The notes under the pieces: model-generated | What the model was told of the DNA's origin: nothing | Database searches by the model: none | The model's input: the letters and a program-made list of their open reading frames with translations, nothing else | In this document: positions 30,477 through 39,741 of the stretch, in pieces | How positions within the stretch are numbered: position 1 is the stretch's first letter | Layout of the letters: every line of letters starts with the position of its first letter | DNA from: Actinoplanes sandaracinus | Lineage (GTDB): Bacteria > Actinomycetota > Actinomycetes > Mycobacteriales > Micromonosporaceae | Assembly: GCF_030009775.1 (NCBI RefSeq) | Contig: NZ_JASCTH010000009.1 | Coordinates: forward strand, 186,001-250,000 | Length of the DNA: 64,000 bases | Direction: 5' to 3' | Position numbers and translations under genes: made by a program

Positions 30477-33233
30477 TCACAGAGCGCTCTGCAGAGCCAG
30501 GACCCCCCGATTGACGGCGGTGATGGCCTTGCGGGCCGTCTCCTTGACGCTCGGCGACGCGGCCGACGCCTCCCGGACCTGGCTCAGCAGATCGAGGACC
30601 TGCCGCGCCCACCGGACGAAGTCACCGGCCGGCATGTCCGCGTCGTGCTGCTGCCCGCTGGCCAGCACCCGGGCCAGCGGCTCACCGCGGGCCCACCGGT
30701 ACATCGGCCAGACGAAACCCGGGTCCGGCTCGCGGGTCAGCGACAGACCGTGCTCGCTCTCGTCGGCGGCGATCTCACCCCACAGCTTGGCGCAGGCGTC
30801 GACCGCGGCGCTGACCGGGCCTTTCGGCACCGACGCACGGTCTTCCCCCTCGCGGCGCGACTCGTAGAGAACCATCGAGACGGCGGCGGCCAACTCGTCC
30901 GGGGCCAGGCCGTCCCACACGCCCTGGCGCAGGCACTCGGCGACCAGCAGGTCGGCCTCGGACCAGATGCGCCCCAGCATACGGCCGGCCTCGGTGACCT
31001 CGCCGTCGGCGGACAGGTAGCCGCGGGCGGTCAGCACCGCGCACACCTGATCGAAGGTGCGGGCCAGCGAACCCGTCCGCCCGGCGACCTTGTCGCGCAG
31101 CGCGTCGGTGTCGCGCGACAGCCGGTGCCGGCGCTCGGCCCAGCGGGCGTGGTCCTCACGCTCCGGGCAGGCGTGACAAGGGTGCTGCCGCAACTCGACC
31201 TTGAGCAGGGCGACCTGGGCGTCCTCGCCGGGGTTGGCGCGGCTGCGGCCACCGCGGCGGCGGTCCGGGTGGCGGTCCAGGCCGGTGGCGCTGATCTGGG
31301 CGGCGAGGTCGCGGCGGGCGCCCGGCGCGCGGTGGTTGAAGTTGCGCGGCACGCGGACCCGGGCCAGCACCTCGACCTCACCGCCAAAGTCGGCGGGACT
31401 GACCCGCCCGGCCCACCTGTCCTGAGTGAGCACCAGCGGCCGCGGCTCCCCGAACCCGCTGGTCGCCGGCTCCAGGACGACGGCCAGGCCGGCCCGCCGG
31501 CCCTGCGGAACCCGGATCACGTCGCCGAGACGCAGCTTCTCCAGGGAGTCGACGGCGGCCGAGCGGCGCTGCTGCACACCCTGCCGGGACAGCGATTTCT
31601 CCCGGTCGGCGATGGCCACCCGGATCGCGAAATACTCGGCGAAGTCGCCGTGGTGGCAGGTGGCGTCCTCGCCGTAGGCCTGCATCGTCTCGACGTTGCG
31701 CTGGACCTGGCGGGCCAGGCCGACCACCGAACGGTCCGCCTGGAACTGGGCGAACGACGACTCCAGCAGCTCGCGGGACTTCTCCGCGCCGACCGAGCCG
31801 ACCAGGTTGACCGCCATGTTGTAGGACGGCCGGAACGACGAGCGCAGCGGATAGGTGCGGGTGGAGGCGAGGCCGGCCACGTGCCGCGGGTCGACATCGG
31901 GACTCCAGAGCACCACGGCATGGCCCTCCACGTCGATGCCGCGGCGGCCGGCCCGACCGGTCAACTGGGTGTACTCCCCCGGGGTGAGGTCGACGTGGGC
32001 CTCACCGTTGAACTTGACCAGCCGCTCCAGCACGACGCAGCGAGCCGGCATGTTGATGCCCAGCGCCAGGGTCTCGGTGGCGAAGACCGCCTTGACCAAG
32101 CCCTTGACGAAGCACTCCTCGACCGCCTCCTTGAAGGCGGGAAGCATGCCGGCGTGGTGGGCGGCGACACCGCGCTCCAGGCCGTCGAGCCACTCCCAGT
32201 AACCCAGCACCGACAGGTCCTCGGCGGGGATGCTGGCGACCTTGGCCGTGGCGATGCGCCGGATCTCGGCCCGCTCGTCGGGGTCGGTCAGGCGCAGCCC
32301 CGCGTTGAGGCACTGCTGGACGGCGGCGTCACACCCGGCCCGGCTGAAGATGAACAGGATCGCCGGAAGCAGACCGGCGCGCTCGAGCCGGTCGACGACC
32401 TCGGCCCGTGGTGGCGGCTGCCAGCGTTTCCCGCGCCCGCCGCGCCAACCGGTGGCGGCCCGGTCGCCGAGTTCGAGCCGCCGGTCCATCTCGCGGGTGT
32501 AGCGCAGCAGCTCGGGATGCACGTCGTGTTTGCGGGCCGCGTCGGCGTCGTGGAACAGGTCGAACATGCGCCGGCCGACGAGCATGTGCTGCCAGAGCGG
32601 GACCGGCCGGTGCTCGCTGACCACCACCTCGGTCTGGCCGCGGACGGTCACGAGCCAGTCGGCGAACTCCTCGTAGTTACTGACCGTGGCGGACAGCGAG
32701 ACCAGGTTGACCGAGGACGGAAGGTGAATGATCACCTCTTCCCAGACGGCGCCGCGGAACCGGTCGGCCAGGTAGTGAACCTCGTCCATCACGACGTAGG
32801 CCAGGCCGCGCAACTGGTCGGAGCCCGAGTAGAGCATGTTGCGCAGCACCTCGGTGGTCATCACCACCACCGGGGCGTCGCCGTTGATCGCGTTGTCACC
32901 GGTCAGCAGGCCGACCTTGTCGGCGCCGTAGCGAGCCACGAGATCGTGGTATTTCTGGTTGGACAGCGCCTTGATCGGGGTGGTGTAGAAGCACTTGCGC
33001 TCCCCCGCCCGCAGGGCCAGGTGCACCGCGAACTCACCGACCACGGTCTTGCCCGCCCCGGTGGGCGCGCAGACCAGAACACCGCTGCCCCGCTCCAGCA
33101 CCTCGCAGGACGCCCGCTGGAAGTCGTCGAGATCGAAGCCCACATCGAGCATGAAATCCTCGAGGGCGGGATAGGTGGCGACCCGCGCCGCCCGCCGCTT
33201 CGATTCCGCATAACGTTCGGCGGGACTAGTCAT
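30477..33233 (-). CDS. helY: HelY/Mtr4-like DExH-box RNA helicase
   Basis: 918 residues. Helicase motif I APTGAGKT (56-63), Ia 'TTPIKALSNQKY', DEVH box at 150-153, SAT in 'SLSATVSNY', motifs V-VI 'VFATETLALGINMPARCVV' and 'QLTGRAGRRGID', then the Ski2/Mtr4-like C-terminal region with a Cys cluster 'HPCHACPERE'. Position next to tatC/tatA/pafBC matches helY of M. tuberculosis. Likely remodels structured RNA for decay. ATG 33233 has a TAGCCT box seven bases upstream, so it may be leaderless. Confidence 0.94.
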   Translation of the reverse strand: MTSPAERYAESKRRAARVATYPALEDFMLDVGFDLDDFQRASCEVLERGSGVLVCAPTGAGKTVVGEFAVHLALRAGERKCFYTTPIKALSNQKYHDLVARYGADKVGLLTGDNAINGDAPVVVMTTEVLRNMLYSGSDQLRGLAYVVMDEVHYLADRFRGAVWEEVIIHLPSSVNLVSLSATVSNYEEFADWLVTVRGQTEVVVSEHRPVPLWQHMLVGRRMFDLFHDADAARKHDVHPELLRYTREMDRRLELGDRAATGWRGGRGKRWQPPPRAEVVDRLERAGLLPAILFIFSRAGCDAAVQQCLNAGLRLTDPDERAEIRRIATAKVASIPAEDLSVLGYWEWLDGLERGVAAHHAGMLPAFKEAVEECFVKGLVKAVFATETLALGINMPARCVVLERLVKFNGEAHVDLTPGEYTQLTGRAGRRGIDVEGHAVVLWSPDVDPRHVAGLASTRTYPLRSSFRPSYNMAVNLVGSVGAEKSRELLESSFAQFQADRSVVGLARQVQRNVETMQAYGEDATCHHGDFAEYFAIRVAIADREKSLSRQGVQQRRSAAVDSLEKLRLGDVIRVPQGRRAGLAVVLEPATSGFGEPRPLVLTQDRWAGRVSPADFGGEVEVLARVRVPRNFNHRAPGARRDLAAQISATGLDRHPDRRRGGRSRANPGEDAQVALLKVELRQHPCHACPEREDHARWAERRHRLSRDTDALRDKVAGRTGSLARTFDQVCAVLTARGYLSADGEVTEAGRMLGRIWSEADLLVAECLRQGVWDGLAPDELAAAVSMVLYESRREGEDRASVPKGPVSAAVDACAKLWGEIAADESEHGLSLTREPDPGFVWPMYRWARGEPLARVLASGQQHDADMPAGDFVRWARQVLDLLSQVREASAASPSVKETARKAITAVNRGVLALQSAL

Positions 33234-33239
33234 GGACCC

Positions 33240-33262
33240 AGGCTAGTTCGTGCGTACGACAA
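33240..33262 (-). promoter_or_regulatory. Candidate PafBC-type promoter of helY
   Basis: Minus strand TTGTCGTAC, 8-bp spacer, TAGCCT, then six bases to the ATG. The mycobacterial RecA-NDp/PafBC consensus is TTGTCRGTG-N8-TANNNT: six of nine upstream positions match, with exact spacing. An almost identical element precedes the RecB-like nuclease at 54320. Confidence 0.5.
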
Positions 33263-33320
33263 TCCGCACCACAGTATGGGCCCGTCGGGTGCGTCATATG
33301 CGGTCGGTAAGGTGCACGAC

Positions 33321-34064
33321 GTGCCGCATGCCATGGAACCGACGGATCATCCGCCCCATCCCGTGCGCCCCGTCGAGGCCGTCCTGTTCGATTTCCACGG
33401 CACCCTCGCCCAGGTGGAGGACCCGCTGAACTGGGTGCTCGCCGCCGCGGCCGCGTGCGGCGCGGAACTCGACCGGGGAAAGGCCACCATCCTCGCCGAC
33501 CGCCTGCTGACCGCGGGCCGGGCCGGCGGGCCGGTGCCACACCGGGTGCCGCCGCATCTCGCCGAGCACTGGGCCGACCGCGATCTCTACGCGCACAGTC
33601 ATCGCGCCGCCTACACCGGACTGGCCGCCTCGGTGAACACCGACGTGGAGGGTCTCGCCGACGCCCTCTACGAGCGCCTGCTGATCCCGGACGGCTGGCT
33701 GCCCTATCCCGACACCGAGCCGACACTGCGCAAGCTGCACGAGGCCGGGGTGAAGGTCGCGGTGGTGAGCAACATCGCATTCGACGTGCGCCCGCTGTTC
33801 GCGGCCTGGGGGCTGGACGGATTCGTCGACGCGTACGCGCTCAGTTTCGAGATCGGCCGGATCAAGCCGGACCCGATGATCTTCTATCGTGCGTGCGGGC
33901 TGCTCGGCGTCGACCCGGAGCGGGCCCTCATGGTCGGTGACACGCCGGCCGACGCGGGCGCCGTCAAGGCGGGCTGCGCCGCCTTGGTGCTGCCGGCCGC
34001 CGATCCCGGCAAACCGAACGGCCTGTCCGCGGTGCTCACGCTCGCACTGGCGAATCAGGCCTGA
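33321..34064 (+). CDS. HAD-superfamily hydrolase
   Basis: 247 residues. Motif I 'AVLFDFHGTLAQV' (nucleophile Asp, with FHG in place of the usual DxDGT second Asp), motif II 'VAVVSNIAFD', Lys and motif IV 'GRIKPDPMIFYRACGLLGVDPERALMVGDTPADAGA'. Replacement of the second Asp of DxD by His is seen in some HAD proteins that do not act as simple phosphatases. I chose GTG 33321 with ggtaagg upstream; ATG 33333 is also possible. The long frame further upstream is antisense to helY and not real. Confidence 0.8.
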   Translation: MPHAMEPTDHPPHPVRPVEAVLFDFHGTLAQVEDPLNWVLAAAAACGAELDRGKATILADRLLTAGRAGGPVPHRVPPHLAEHWADRDLYAHSHRAAYTGLAASVNTDVEGLADALYERLLIPDGWLPYPDTEPTLRKLHEAGVKVAVVSNIAFDVRPLFAAWGLDGFVDAYALSFEIGRIKPDPMIFYRACGLLGVDPERALMVGDTPADAGAVKAGCAALVLPAADPGKPNGLSAVLTLALANQA

Positions 34065-34073
34065 CCCGCCGGA

Positions 34074-34277
34074 TCAAGCGTACTGGTCCAGGATGGTCCC
34101 GATGCGGCCCCTCGTGGCGGCGGCCTCCGCGATCGCGGCCGGCGACTCGGCCGGGGTGGCGGCATCCGCCATCGCCTTGAGCGCGTCCTTCGCGCCGTCG
34201 AACATCGAGGTGGCGTTCCCGAAGAGCGAGTTGGCGCGGGTGGCCAGCGAAGCGTTGCTGCCGATCGAGTTCGTCAT
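34074..34277 (-). CDS. Small conserved-looking hypothetical protein
   Basis: 67 residues, Ala/Ser/Asn-rich with two helical stretches ('SLFGNATSMFDGAKDALKAMAD' in part) and no membrane span or Cys. Third codon positions are almost all G or C, supporting a real gene. It ends ten bases from the convergent HAD gene. I do not recognise it. Confidence 0.6.
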   Translation of the reverse strand: MTNSIGSNASLATRANSLFGNATSMFDGAKDALKAMADAATPAESPAAIAEAAATRGRIGTILDQYA

Positions 34278-34319
34278 GCCCTACCGTTCGCCCCCGCCCC
34301 GGGAAATCTGACACCCGGC

Positions 34320-34604
34320 TCAGCAGAGCAACCGGACCGCACCCGGGACACAGCTCACCTCGACCGGCAGAGGGCCGAGGCACTCGCCGTCGCCGTCCAG
34401 GGTCCGGGCCAGATAGAACCGGTGGGCGCGCTGGCCCCGCAGCGCCACGCTGATCCCCTCCGCGGCCTTCAACGTCAGCGGGCCCCGCCGCGAAGGGGCC
34501 CGCAAACGCCGCCGGTGACGAGGCCACCGGCTTCTCCACGCCCGCAGGATCGCGGGTAGCGGAGACCCCGTCGCATCGTCACCGGTCACCAGCCGTTTCG
34601 CCGC
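34320..34604 (-). pseudogene. Remnant of a diacylglycerol-kinase-family gene (C-terminal end only)
   Basis: The last ~94 codons of this minus-strand frame read 'AAKRLVTGDD...' and then 'ARTLDGDGECLGPLPVEVSCVPGAVRLLC'. Lipid/diacylglycerol kinases end in exactly such a 'DGE..GPLPVEV.PGALRVL' strand. No start codon, glycine-rich nucleotide loop (GGDGT) or catalytic core is present; upstream the frame runs into tatC out of frame. A lipid-kinase gene is often found beside tatC in related actinomycetes (my recollection). The middle is Arg-rich, as after frameshifts. Confidence 0.5.
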
Positions 34605-34627
34605 ACAGCGAAGCGGCGCCGGCAGGC

Positions 34628-35593
34628 CTAAGTCATGTCGTCGTAGCGGCGCTCGATCGGCGCGCGCTGCGCGACCGGGGTCGGGCCGTCGATCGCGGTC
34701 GGAGCCTCGATCGGGTCGGACGCGCCGACCGGCACCCGCTCCTCCGGCAACTCGGAGATCTCGTCGTCGTCGAGCCCGGCGTAGATCTCCTTGCCGCGAC
34801 CCTTGCGCTTGTCGTTGAGGAACGCGACACCGACGGCGATGAAGTACAGCAGCGACAGGCAGGCGGCCAGTAGCGTCATGCCGAACGGGCCGGGGTCGGG
34901 GGTGGCGATCGCGGCGAACGCGAACGACAGGAACACCACCGTCCGCCACCAGCTGAGCAACCGTGCCGCGCTGACCACGCCGGTGAAGTTGAGCATGAGC
35001 AGGGCCAGCGGGAACTCGAACGCCGCCCCGAAAATCATGATCATGCTGGTGACGAAACCGATGTACGCCGTGACTTCTAGTTGGGTGGTCGTGCCGATGA
35101 TGCCGGCCGTCATGATGAATTCGAGGCTGTGCTTGACCACGAAGTAGGCCAGCGTCGCGCCACCCATGAACAGCGGGGCCGCGATCACGACGAAGACGTA
35201 GGCCCATTTGCGCTCGTGCCGGTGCAGGCCGGGGGCGATGAACGCCCAGAGCTGGTAGAGCCAGACCGGTGCGCCGAGGATCAGGCCGAGCCAGAGCGCG
35301 ATCTTCAGTTTGAGGATCAGCTGGTCGGCCGGCGCCAAAATGAGCCAGTTGCACTTGCCCTGACCGACCGCGCCCAGGGTCCACGACGAGTCGAGGCCGC
35401 AGTAGGGCGCGGAGAGGAGGGTGAAGGCCCACTCGGAGAGGATGAATCCGAAGATCAGGCCGACCACGATGCCGACGGAGGCGAAGAAAAGCCGGTTCCG
35501 CAGCTCACGGACGTGCTCGATCAGCGTCATGGAGCCGTCAGCGGCCTGCTGGAACTTGGTGGGTCCCTTCTTGAAACGCAGGCTCAGTGCCAT
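34628..35593 (-). CDS. tatC: Twin-arginine translocase subunit TatC
   Basis: 321 residues with six spans. The N-terminal cytoplasmic 'MTLIEHVRELRNRLFFA' carries the signal-peptide-binding surface, and 'PAPVWLYQLWAFIAPGLHRHERKW'-type loop and 'FEFPLALLMLNFTGV' spans are typical. The C-terminal 60 residues are an acidic hydrophilic tail ('GLDDDEISELPEERVPVG'). It follows tatA by nine bases, forming a minimal TatAC unit. Confidence 0.95.
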   Translation of the reverse strand: MALSLRFKKGPTKFQQAADGSMTLIEHVRELRNRLFFASVGIVVGLIFGFILSEWAFTLLSAPYCGLDSSWTLGAVGQGKCNWLILAPADQLILKLKIALWLGLILGAPVWLYQLWAFIAPGLHRHERKWAYVFVVIAAPLFMGGATLAYFVVKHSLEFIMTAGIIGTTTQLEVTAYIGFVTSMIMIFGAAFEFPLALLMLNFTGVVSAARLLSWWRTVVFLSFAFAAIATPDPGPFGMTLLAACLSLLYFIAVGVAFLNDKRKGRGKEIYAGLDDDEISELPEERVPVGASDPIEAPTAIDGPTPVAQRAPIERRYDDMT

Positions 35594-35602
35594 CGGCCGG
35601 GG

Positions 35603-35962
35603 TCAGCGGTCGTTGGTGCGGTGCTGCACCGGGTCGACGAACGGCTGAGCCTGCGGCTGCTGGTAACCCTGCGGCGCCGGCTGCTGGTAGCCGGCCGGGG
35701 GCTGCTGGTAACCAGCGGGCGGCGGCTGCTGCTGGTAACCGGGCTGCTGGACCTCGCCCTGCAGCGGGGTGCGGCTGTGCTGCGGCTCCGCTTTCTCAGC
35801 GACGTTGTTGTTGTCGTCGTCGACGAGACCCTTGGTCTCCGCTTTGATGATCCGCAGCGAACGTCCGAGCGAGCGAGCGGCGTCCGGCAGTCGCTTCGCG
35901 CCGAAGAGCAGCACGAGCACAACAACGAGAACGATGATGTGCCATGGCTTGAGCATGCCCAT
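35603..35962 (-). CDS. tatA: Sec-independent translocase subunit TatA
   Basis: 119 residues. Short N-terminal span 'PWHIIVLVVVLVLLFGAKRLPD' with the FGAKRLPD hinge, an amphipathic helix 'AARSLGRSLRIIKAETKGL', then a Gln/Pro/Tyr-rich tail with GYQQP repeats (about 74-105). Such tails are usual in actinobacterial TatA, though this one is repeat-rich. ATG 35962 was chosen over the in-frame ATG two codons later. Confidence 0.94.
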   Translation of the reverse strand: MGMLKPWHIIVLVVVLVLLFGAKRLPDAARSLGRSLRIIKAETKGLVDDDNNNVAEKAEPQHSRTPLQGEVQQPGYQQQPPPAGYQQPPAGYQQPAPQGYQQPQAQPFVDPVQHRTNDR

Positions 35963-36095
35963 GGAATGACTCCAGTCGGTCGGATCAGGTTGCGGGGTCC
36001 ATCGTACGTGTGGATCCGGGCGATGTTGCCCCGTGGATGCTTCAGGTTTCTTATGATCTTGGTAAGCCCTGGACAACGGGGCGGTAACTACCCGA

Positions 36096-36344
36096 TCATC
36101 GGCCGCGGGCCGCCTGGATCTGGGCGACCTTGTCGTGCGCCCGCTCGGCCCGCTCCTGCAGACCCAGCATCGTCTCCTGCAACTGCTCCGCGCCGGCTTG
36201 GAGACCGAGGGCCTCCTCCTGCCGCCGCTGCAGCTTGAGCGCGGCCCGCCGCAGGCCGGGGAGCCGGCCCAGCAGCCTCGACGCGGCAAAGATCAGGACG
36301 ATCAGCGCGATCACCACCACGGCGATCCAGACCCACATCAGCAC
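36096..36344 (-). CDS. Small single-span membrane protein with coiled coil
   Basis: 82 residues: one N-terminal span (WVWIAVVVIALIVLIFAA) followed by a charged helix with heptads ('LKLQRRQEEALGLQAGAEQLQETMLGLQERAERA' region). GTG 36344 lies six bases after a TAGGGT -10-like box, so it may be leaderless. Position between tatA and pafC is shared with other actinomycetes. Function unknown. Confidence 0.75.
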   Translation of the reverse strand: MLMWVWIAVVVIALIVLIFAASRLLGRLPGLRRAALKLQRRQEEALGLQAGAEQLQETMLGLQERAERAHDKVAQIQAARGR

Positions 36345-36427
36345 GCGGTAACCCTAGCCGCCCGCGATCGGGTCCGCCGGAGAGGCCGTCCGGCGCGGCG
36401 CGGCATGGCCGCCGAGCGTGGCCGGCG

Positions 36428-37393
36428 TCACGGGGCGCCCGGTGCGGCGTACTGGTCAAGGGCGGTGGTGGCCTGTGCCCGGATCCGGTCGATCAGCTCC
36501 GGTGGACCGACCACGGTGACGTCGCGGCCCTGCCCGGCCAGGAAGCGCTGCGCCCAGCCGAGGTCCGTGACCCGCATCGTGACCAGCCACTCCAGGCTGT
36601 CCTTGACCACCTGCTCGACCGGGTAGTACTCGGTGATCCACCGGCCGCCCCGGCCCACCCGCAGGGTGACCAGCGGCAGTTCCGGCCCGGGCCGGAAGAC
36701 ACCGTCGCTGACGTCGTGCGGCACCGCCCCGACCGGCGGCGCGGAAGGGTCGTCCAATTCGGTGAACGCGTCGATCCGGTCGATGCGGAACAGCCGGGTC
36801 CCCTCGGCCCGCCGGCACCACGCCTCCAGATAGTTGAAACCGCCCACCATCAGCAGCCGCATCGGGTCGACCACCCGGTCGGTCGTCTCGTCCCGGGCCG
36901 GGGTGTAGTAGGTGAGCCGCAGCGCGTGCCCGGACTCCACGGCCGCCCGCACGGCGGAGAGCTTCTTCTGGTTGGCCGGCATCTTCACGGTGACCGGGGC
37001 GTCGGCCAGGTCACCGGCGGCGCTCTCGATCTTGGCGAGGGCGCGCTCGATGGCGTCCCTGGTTCCGATGCCGGGCGTCTCGGCGAGCATCCGCAACGCC
37101 ACCACCAGGGCGAGCGCCTCGTCGGGGTTGAGGCGCAACGGCTTGTCCATGCCGGCGTCGTGGCTGATCGTCACGTGGTCGCCGTCGATGGCCATGTCGA
37201 TCAGGTCGCCGGGGCCGTACCCGGGCAGGCCGCACACCCAGAGCAGTTCCAGGTCCTCGCGCAGCTGCTTGTCGGTGACACCGAGGTCCGCGGCGGCCTC
37301 GGAGATCAGAATGCCGGGGCGGGCGAGCAGATAGGGCACCAGGTTGAGCAGCCGCCCGAGCCGGTCGCCCGAGGGGGTCCGCTGGATGGTCAT
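36428..37393 (-). CDS. pafC: WYL-domain transcriptional regulator PafC
   Basis: 321 residues. N-terminal winged helix ('RLGRLLNLVPYLLARPGILISEAAADLGVTDKQLREDLELLWVCG' region) and a WYL-type ligand domain ('LRLTYYTPARDETTDRVVDPMRLLMVGGFNYLEAWC'). With PafB it activates DNA-damage genes independently of LexA in mycobacteria. It ends the pafB-pafC pair; the intergenic distance to pafB is 55 bases. Confidence 0.92.
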   Translation of the reverse strand: MTIQRTPSGDRLGRLLNLVPYLLARPGILISEAAADLGVTDKQLREDLELLWVCGLPGYGPGDLIDMAIDGDHVTISHDAGMDKPLRLNPDEALALVVALRMLAETPGIGTRDAIERALAKIESAAGDLADAPVTVKMPANQKKLSAVRAAVESGHALRLTYYTPARDETTDRVVDPMRLLMVGGFNYLEAWCRRAEGTRLFRIDRIDAFTELDDPSAPPVGAVPHDVSDGVFRPGPELPLVTLRVGRGGRWITEYYPVEQVVKDSLEWLVTMRVTDLGWAQRFLAGQGRDVTVVGPPELIDRIRAQATTALDQYAAPGAP

Positions 37394-37448
37394 GCCGAAT
37401 CTCCCGGGTCCGCTGCCGCTGCGAGGGGGCGCCGCCCGGCGCGGGCGG

Positions 37449-38438
37449 TCATGCCGTCACCGCCGGGCTCTCGTGCCGTGCCACCAGCTCCTTGAGGTGC
37501 TGGATCACGGCCTCCCGCAACTCCGGTGGGCCGTCGGCGCGGGCGTCCGGGCCGTAACCGGCGATCCGCGACGCCAGCCACTCCACGTCTCCGAAGCTGA
37601 TCGTCAGCCGGTCGCCGTCGGGGCCGGGAACGACCTCGGCGGCCAGGCGCCGGAGCCCCGCCGCCCGGCCGGGACGGACCGTGACGGTGGCCCGGCCGGT
37701 GCGTGCGATCGGGCCGGACGAGCGCGCGACGTGACTGATCAGATCGGCGCCGGCGGGCGGCTCGAAGACGCCGCCCCGGCCGGTGGCCCGGACATCACCG
37801 ACGATGCGGGACAGCCGGAAACAGCGGGTGGCGGCCCGGTCGCGGTCGTGGCCGACCACGTACCAGCGGCCGCGCCAGCAGACCACGCCCCACGGCTCGA
37901 GACGGCGGGTGCTGGGCTCGTCGACCTCGGGCACCCGGTACTTGAAGGTGACCGCGCGGCGCTCCCGGGCGGCGGACGTGAGCGGCCCGAACGACGGGTC
38001 GACAGTGACGACCGGCTCGACGCCGAGGGTGGCCTGCGGGTCGACCTCGACACCGGCGGCACGCAGCTTGGCCAGGCCGGACGAGGCGGCGGCGGCGAGC
38101 CCGGCATGCTGCCAGAGGCGGGCGGCGATGCCGACGGCGGCGGCCTCGTCGGGTTCGAGCAGGATGTCGGGCAGCGCGTACTCACGCTGGGCGATCCGGT
38201 AGCCGGGCTCCTGGTCGAAGATGCTGGCCGTGCCGGTCTCCAGGGGCACGCCGAGGTCGCGCAGCTCCGCCTTGTCGCGCTCGAACTTGCGCTGGAACGC
38301 CTCGTGGTCGCGTGGGTCGTCCGGGTCGTGCTCGTAACCGGGCACGGTCGCGGCGATCTGCGCGGCGGTGAGGAACCGTCGCGTGGACAGGAGGCAGATG
38401 ACCAGGTTTACCAGGCGCTCGGTGCGAGTGCGCGACAC
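37449..38438 (-). CDS. pafB: WYL-domain transcriptional regulator PafB
   Basis: 329 residues from GTG 38438. Winged helix 'RTERLVNLVICLLSTRRFLTAAQIAATVPGY' and WYL domain 'VTFKYRVPEVDEPSTRRLEPWGVVCWRGRWYVVGHDRDR'. The start fits the family's 'SRTRTERLVNL' N-terminus; 15 more codons are open upstream. Partner of PafC; the gene pair here is separated from pafA by four other genes. Confidence 0.92.
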   Translation of the reverse strand: MSRTRTERLVNLVICLLSTRRFLTAAQIAATVPGYEHDPDDPRDHEAFQRKFERDKAELRDLGVPLETGTASIFDQEPGYRIAQREYALPDILLEPDEAAAVGIAARLWQHAGLAAAASSGLAKLRAAGVEVDPQATLGVEPVVTVDPSFGPLTSAARERRAVTFKYRVPEVDEPSTRRLEPWGVVCWRGRWYVVGHDRDRAATRCFRLSRIVGDVRATGRGGVFEPPAGADLISHVARSSGPIARTGRATVTVRPGRAAGLRRLAAEVVPGPDGDRLTISFGDVEWLASRIAGYGPDARADGPPELREAVIQHLKELVARHESPAVTA

Positions 38439-38594
38439 GGCCGCAACGCTAGCAGGCGGCCTCGGCGCACGGTTATCCGTCACTGTGCCGGAGAAGGGCG
38501 CGTTCGTGACTGCTCCTCACGGTTTCCGGGCGGTGCCGCCGCAAGCCTGGCACGAACAAACACCCGTCCGGGGTACGCCGCGAAGGCGGCCCGA

Positions 38595-38600
38595 TAGGGT
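38595..38600 (+). promoter_or_regulatory. -10 box giving a leaderless DUF3866 message
   Basis: TAGGGT ends seven bases before ATG 38608, the distance expected if transcription starts at the ATG. No clear -35. Confidence 0.45.
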
Positions 38601-38607
38601 CGCGGTC

Positions 38608-39690
38608 ATGGTGCGATGGCGGTCCGGGACGGTGCGGTCGGTGCGGCGGAGCTGGCGCGGCGCCGTCGAGCTCGACGTGACGACCGGCGACGGCCCGCTG
38701 CGCGCCCTCGCCTACCCCGATCTCGTCGGCTCCCCGGAGCCCGGCGACCGGGTGCTGCTCAACGTCGGCGCCCTGGTCATGGGGCTCGGCACCGGCGGGT
38801 ACGCCCTGGTGGTCGCCCTTCCCGACCGGCTGCCGCCGGACCCGGTGGACGACGGCACCACACGCGACGCCGGTCACCTGGTGAAGGCGCGCTACACGCC
38901 GCTGCAGCCGATCCGGCTCGGGGTCGACGAGGAGGCGTCCCCGCACCGCGCGGTCATGGCCGCCGCCGAGTCGATCGACGGCATGCCGGTGGTCACCGCC
39001 GACCTGCACTCCGCGCTGCCCGCGATCCTGGTCGGCGTGCACGCCGACCGCCCGGACGCCCGGGTCGCCTATCTGATGACCGACGGCGGCGCGCTGCCGG
39101 CCTGGTTCTCCCGCACTCTCGACGGCCTGCACGGCCACCTCGCCGGGACGGTCACCACCGGCCAGGCGTTCGGCGGCGACCTCGAGGCGAGCACCGTGCA
39201 CACCGGGCTCCTCGCGGCCCGGCACGTGCTGCGCGCCGACGTGACGATCGTCGCCCAGGGGCCGGGCAACCTGGGGACGGGCACCACCTGGGGCTTCTCC
39301 GGAGTGGCGCTCGGCGAGGCGGTCAACGCGGTCGCGGTGCTCGGCGGGCGGCCGGTCGGCTCGCTGCGGATCTCCGGCGGCGATGGCCGGGAACGGCACC
39401 TCGGCGTGTCCCATCACAGCCTCACCGCGTACGGCAGAGTCGCTCTCGTCCCGGCCGACCTGCCGGTGCCGGACGGTTTGGAGCCCGGCCTGGCCGCGGC
39501 GGTCGACGCCGCGCTCGCGCCGCTGAGCGGGCGGCACCGCCTGGTCCGCGTCGCGACCGGCGGGCTGGACGCCGCGCTGCGAGCGTGCCCGGTCCCGCTC
39601 TCCACCATGGGCCGCAAGCTGGACCAGGACCACGGGTACTTCCTGGCCGCGGCCGCCGCCGGCCGTCACGCCGCCGCGCTGCTGGCCTGA
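38608..39690 (+). CDS. DUF3866 family protein
   Basis: 360 residues. Matches the actinobacterial DUF3866 pattern, with an N-terminal beta region ('RWRSGTVRSVRRSWRGAVELDV') and Gly-rich segments 'VAYLMTDGGALPAWFS', 'TTGQAFGGDLEASTVHTGLLAARHV', 'AQGPGNLGTGTTWGFSG' and 'LGVSHHSLTAYGRV'. Family function is unknown to me. Conserved synteny near pafB suggests a link to this locus. ATG 38608 is preferred over the long upstream extension because of the -10 box just before it. Confidence 0.8.
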   Translation: MVRWRSGTVRSVRRSWRGAVELDVTTGDGPLRALAYPDLVGSPEPGDRVLLNVGALVMGLGTGGYALVVALPDRLPPDPVDDGTTRDAGHLVKARYTPLQPIRLGVDEEASPHRAVMAAAESIDGMPVVTADLHSALPAILVGVHADRPDARVAYLMTDGGALPAWFSRTLDGLHGHLAGTVTTGQAFGGDLEASTVHTGLLAARHVLRADVTIVAQGPGNLGTGTTWGFSGVALGEAVNAVAVLGGRPVGSLRISGGDGRERHLGVSHHSLTAYGRVALVPADLPVPDGLEPGLAAAVDAALAPLSGRHRLVRVATGGLDAALRACPVPLSTMGRKLDQDHGYFLAAAAAGRHAAALLA

Positions 39691-39707
39691 CCGGCGGCCG
39701 CGACCGG

Positions 39708-39733
39708 GCCCGGCCGGGAACGTCCGGCCGGGC
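39708..39733. terminator. Terminator between DUF3866 and O-methyltransferase genes
   Basis: Perfect 10-bp stem gcccggccgg / ccggccgggc with a 6-base loop, between convergent stops. Confidence 0.65.
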
Positions 39734-39741
39734 GGGGCCGG

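Noticed and set aside
30372..33320. Long plus-strand frame leading into the HAD gene
   Set aside because: It is antisense to helY. Only the part from about 33321 has HAD motifs, so I kept just that.
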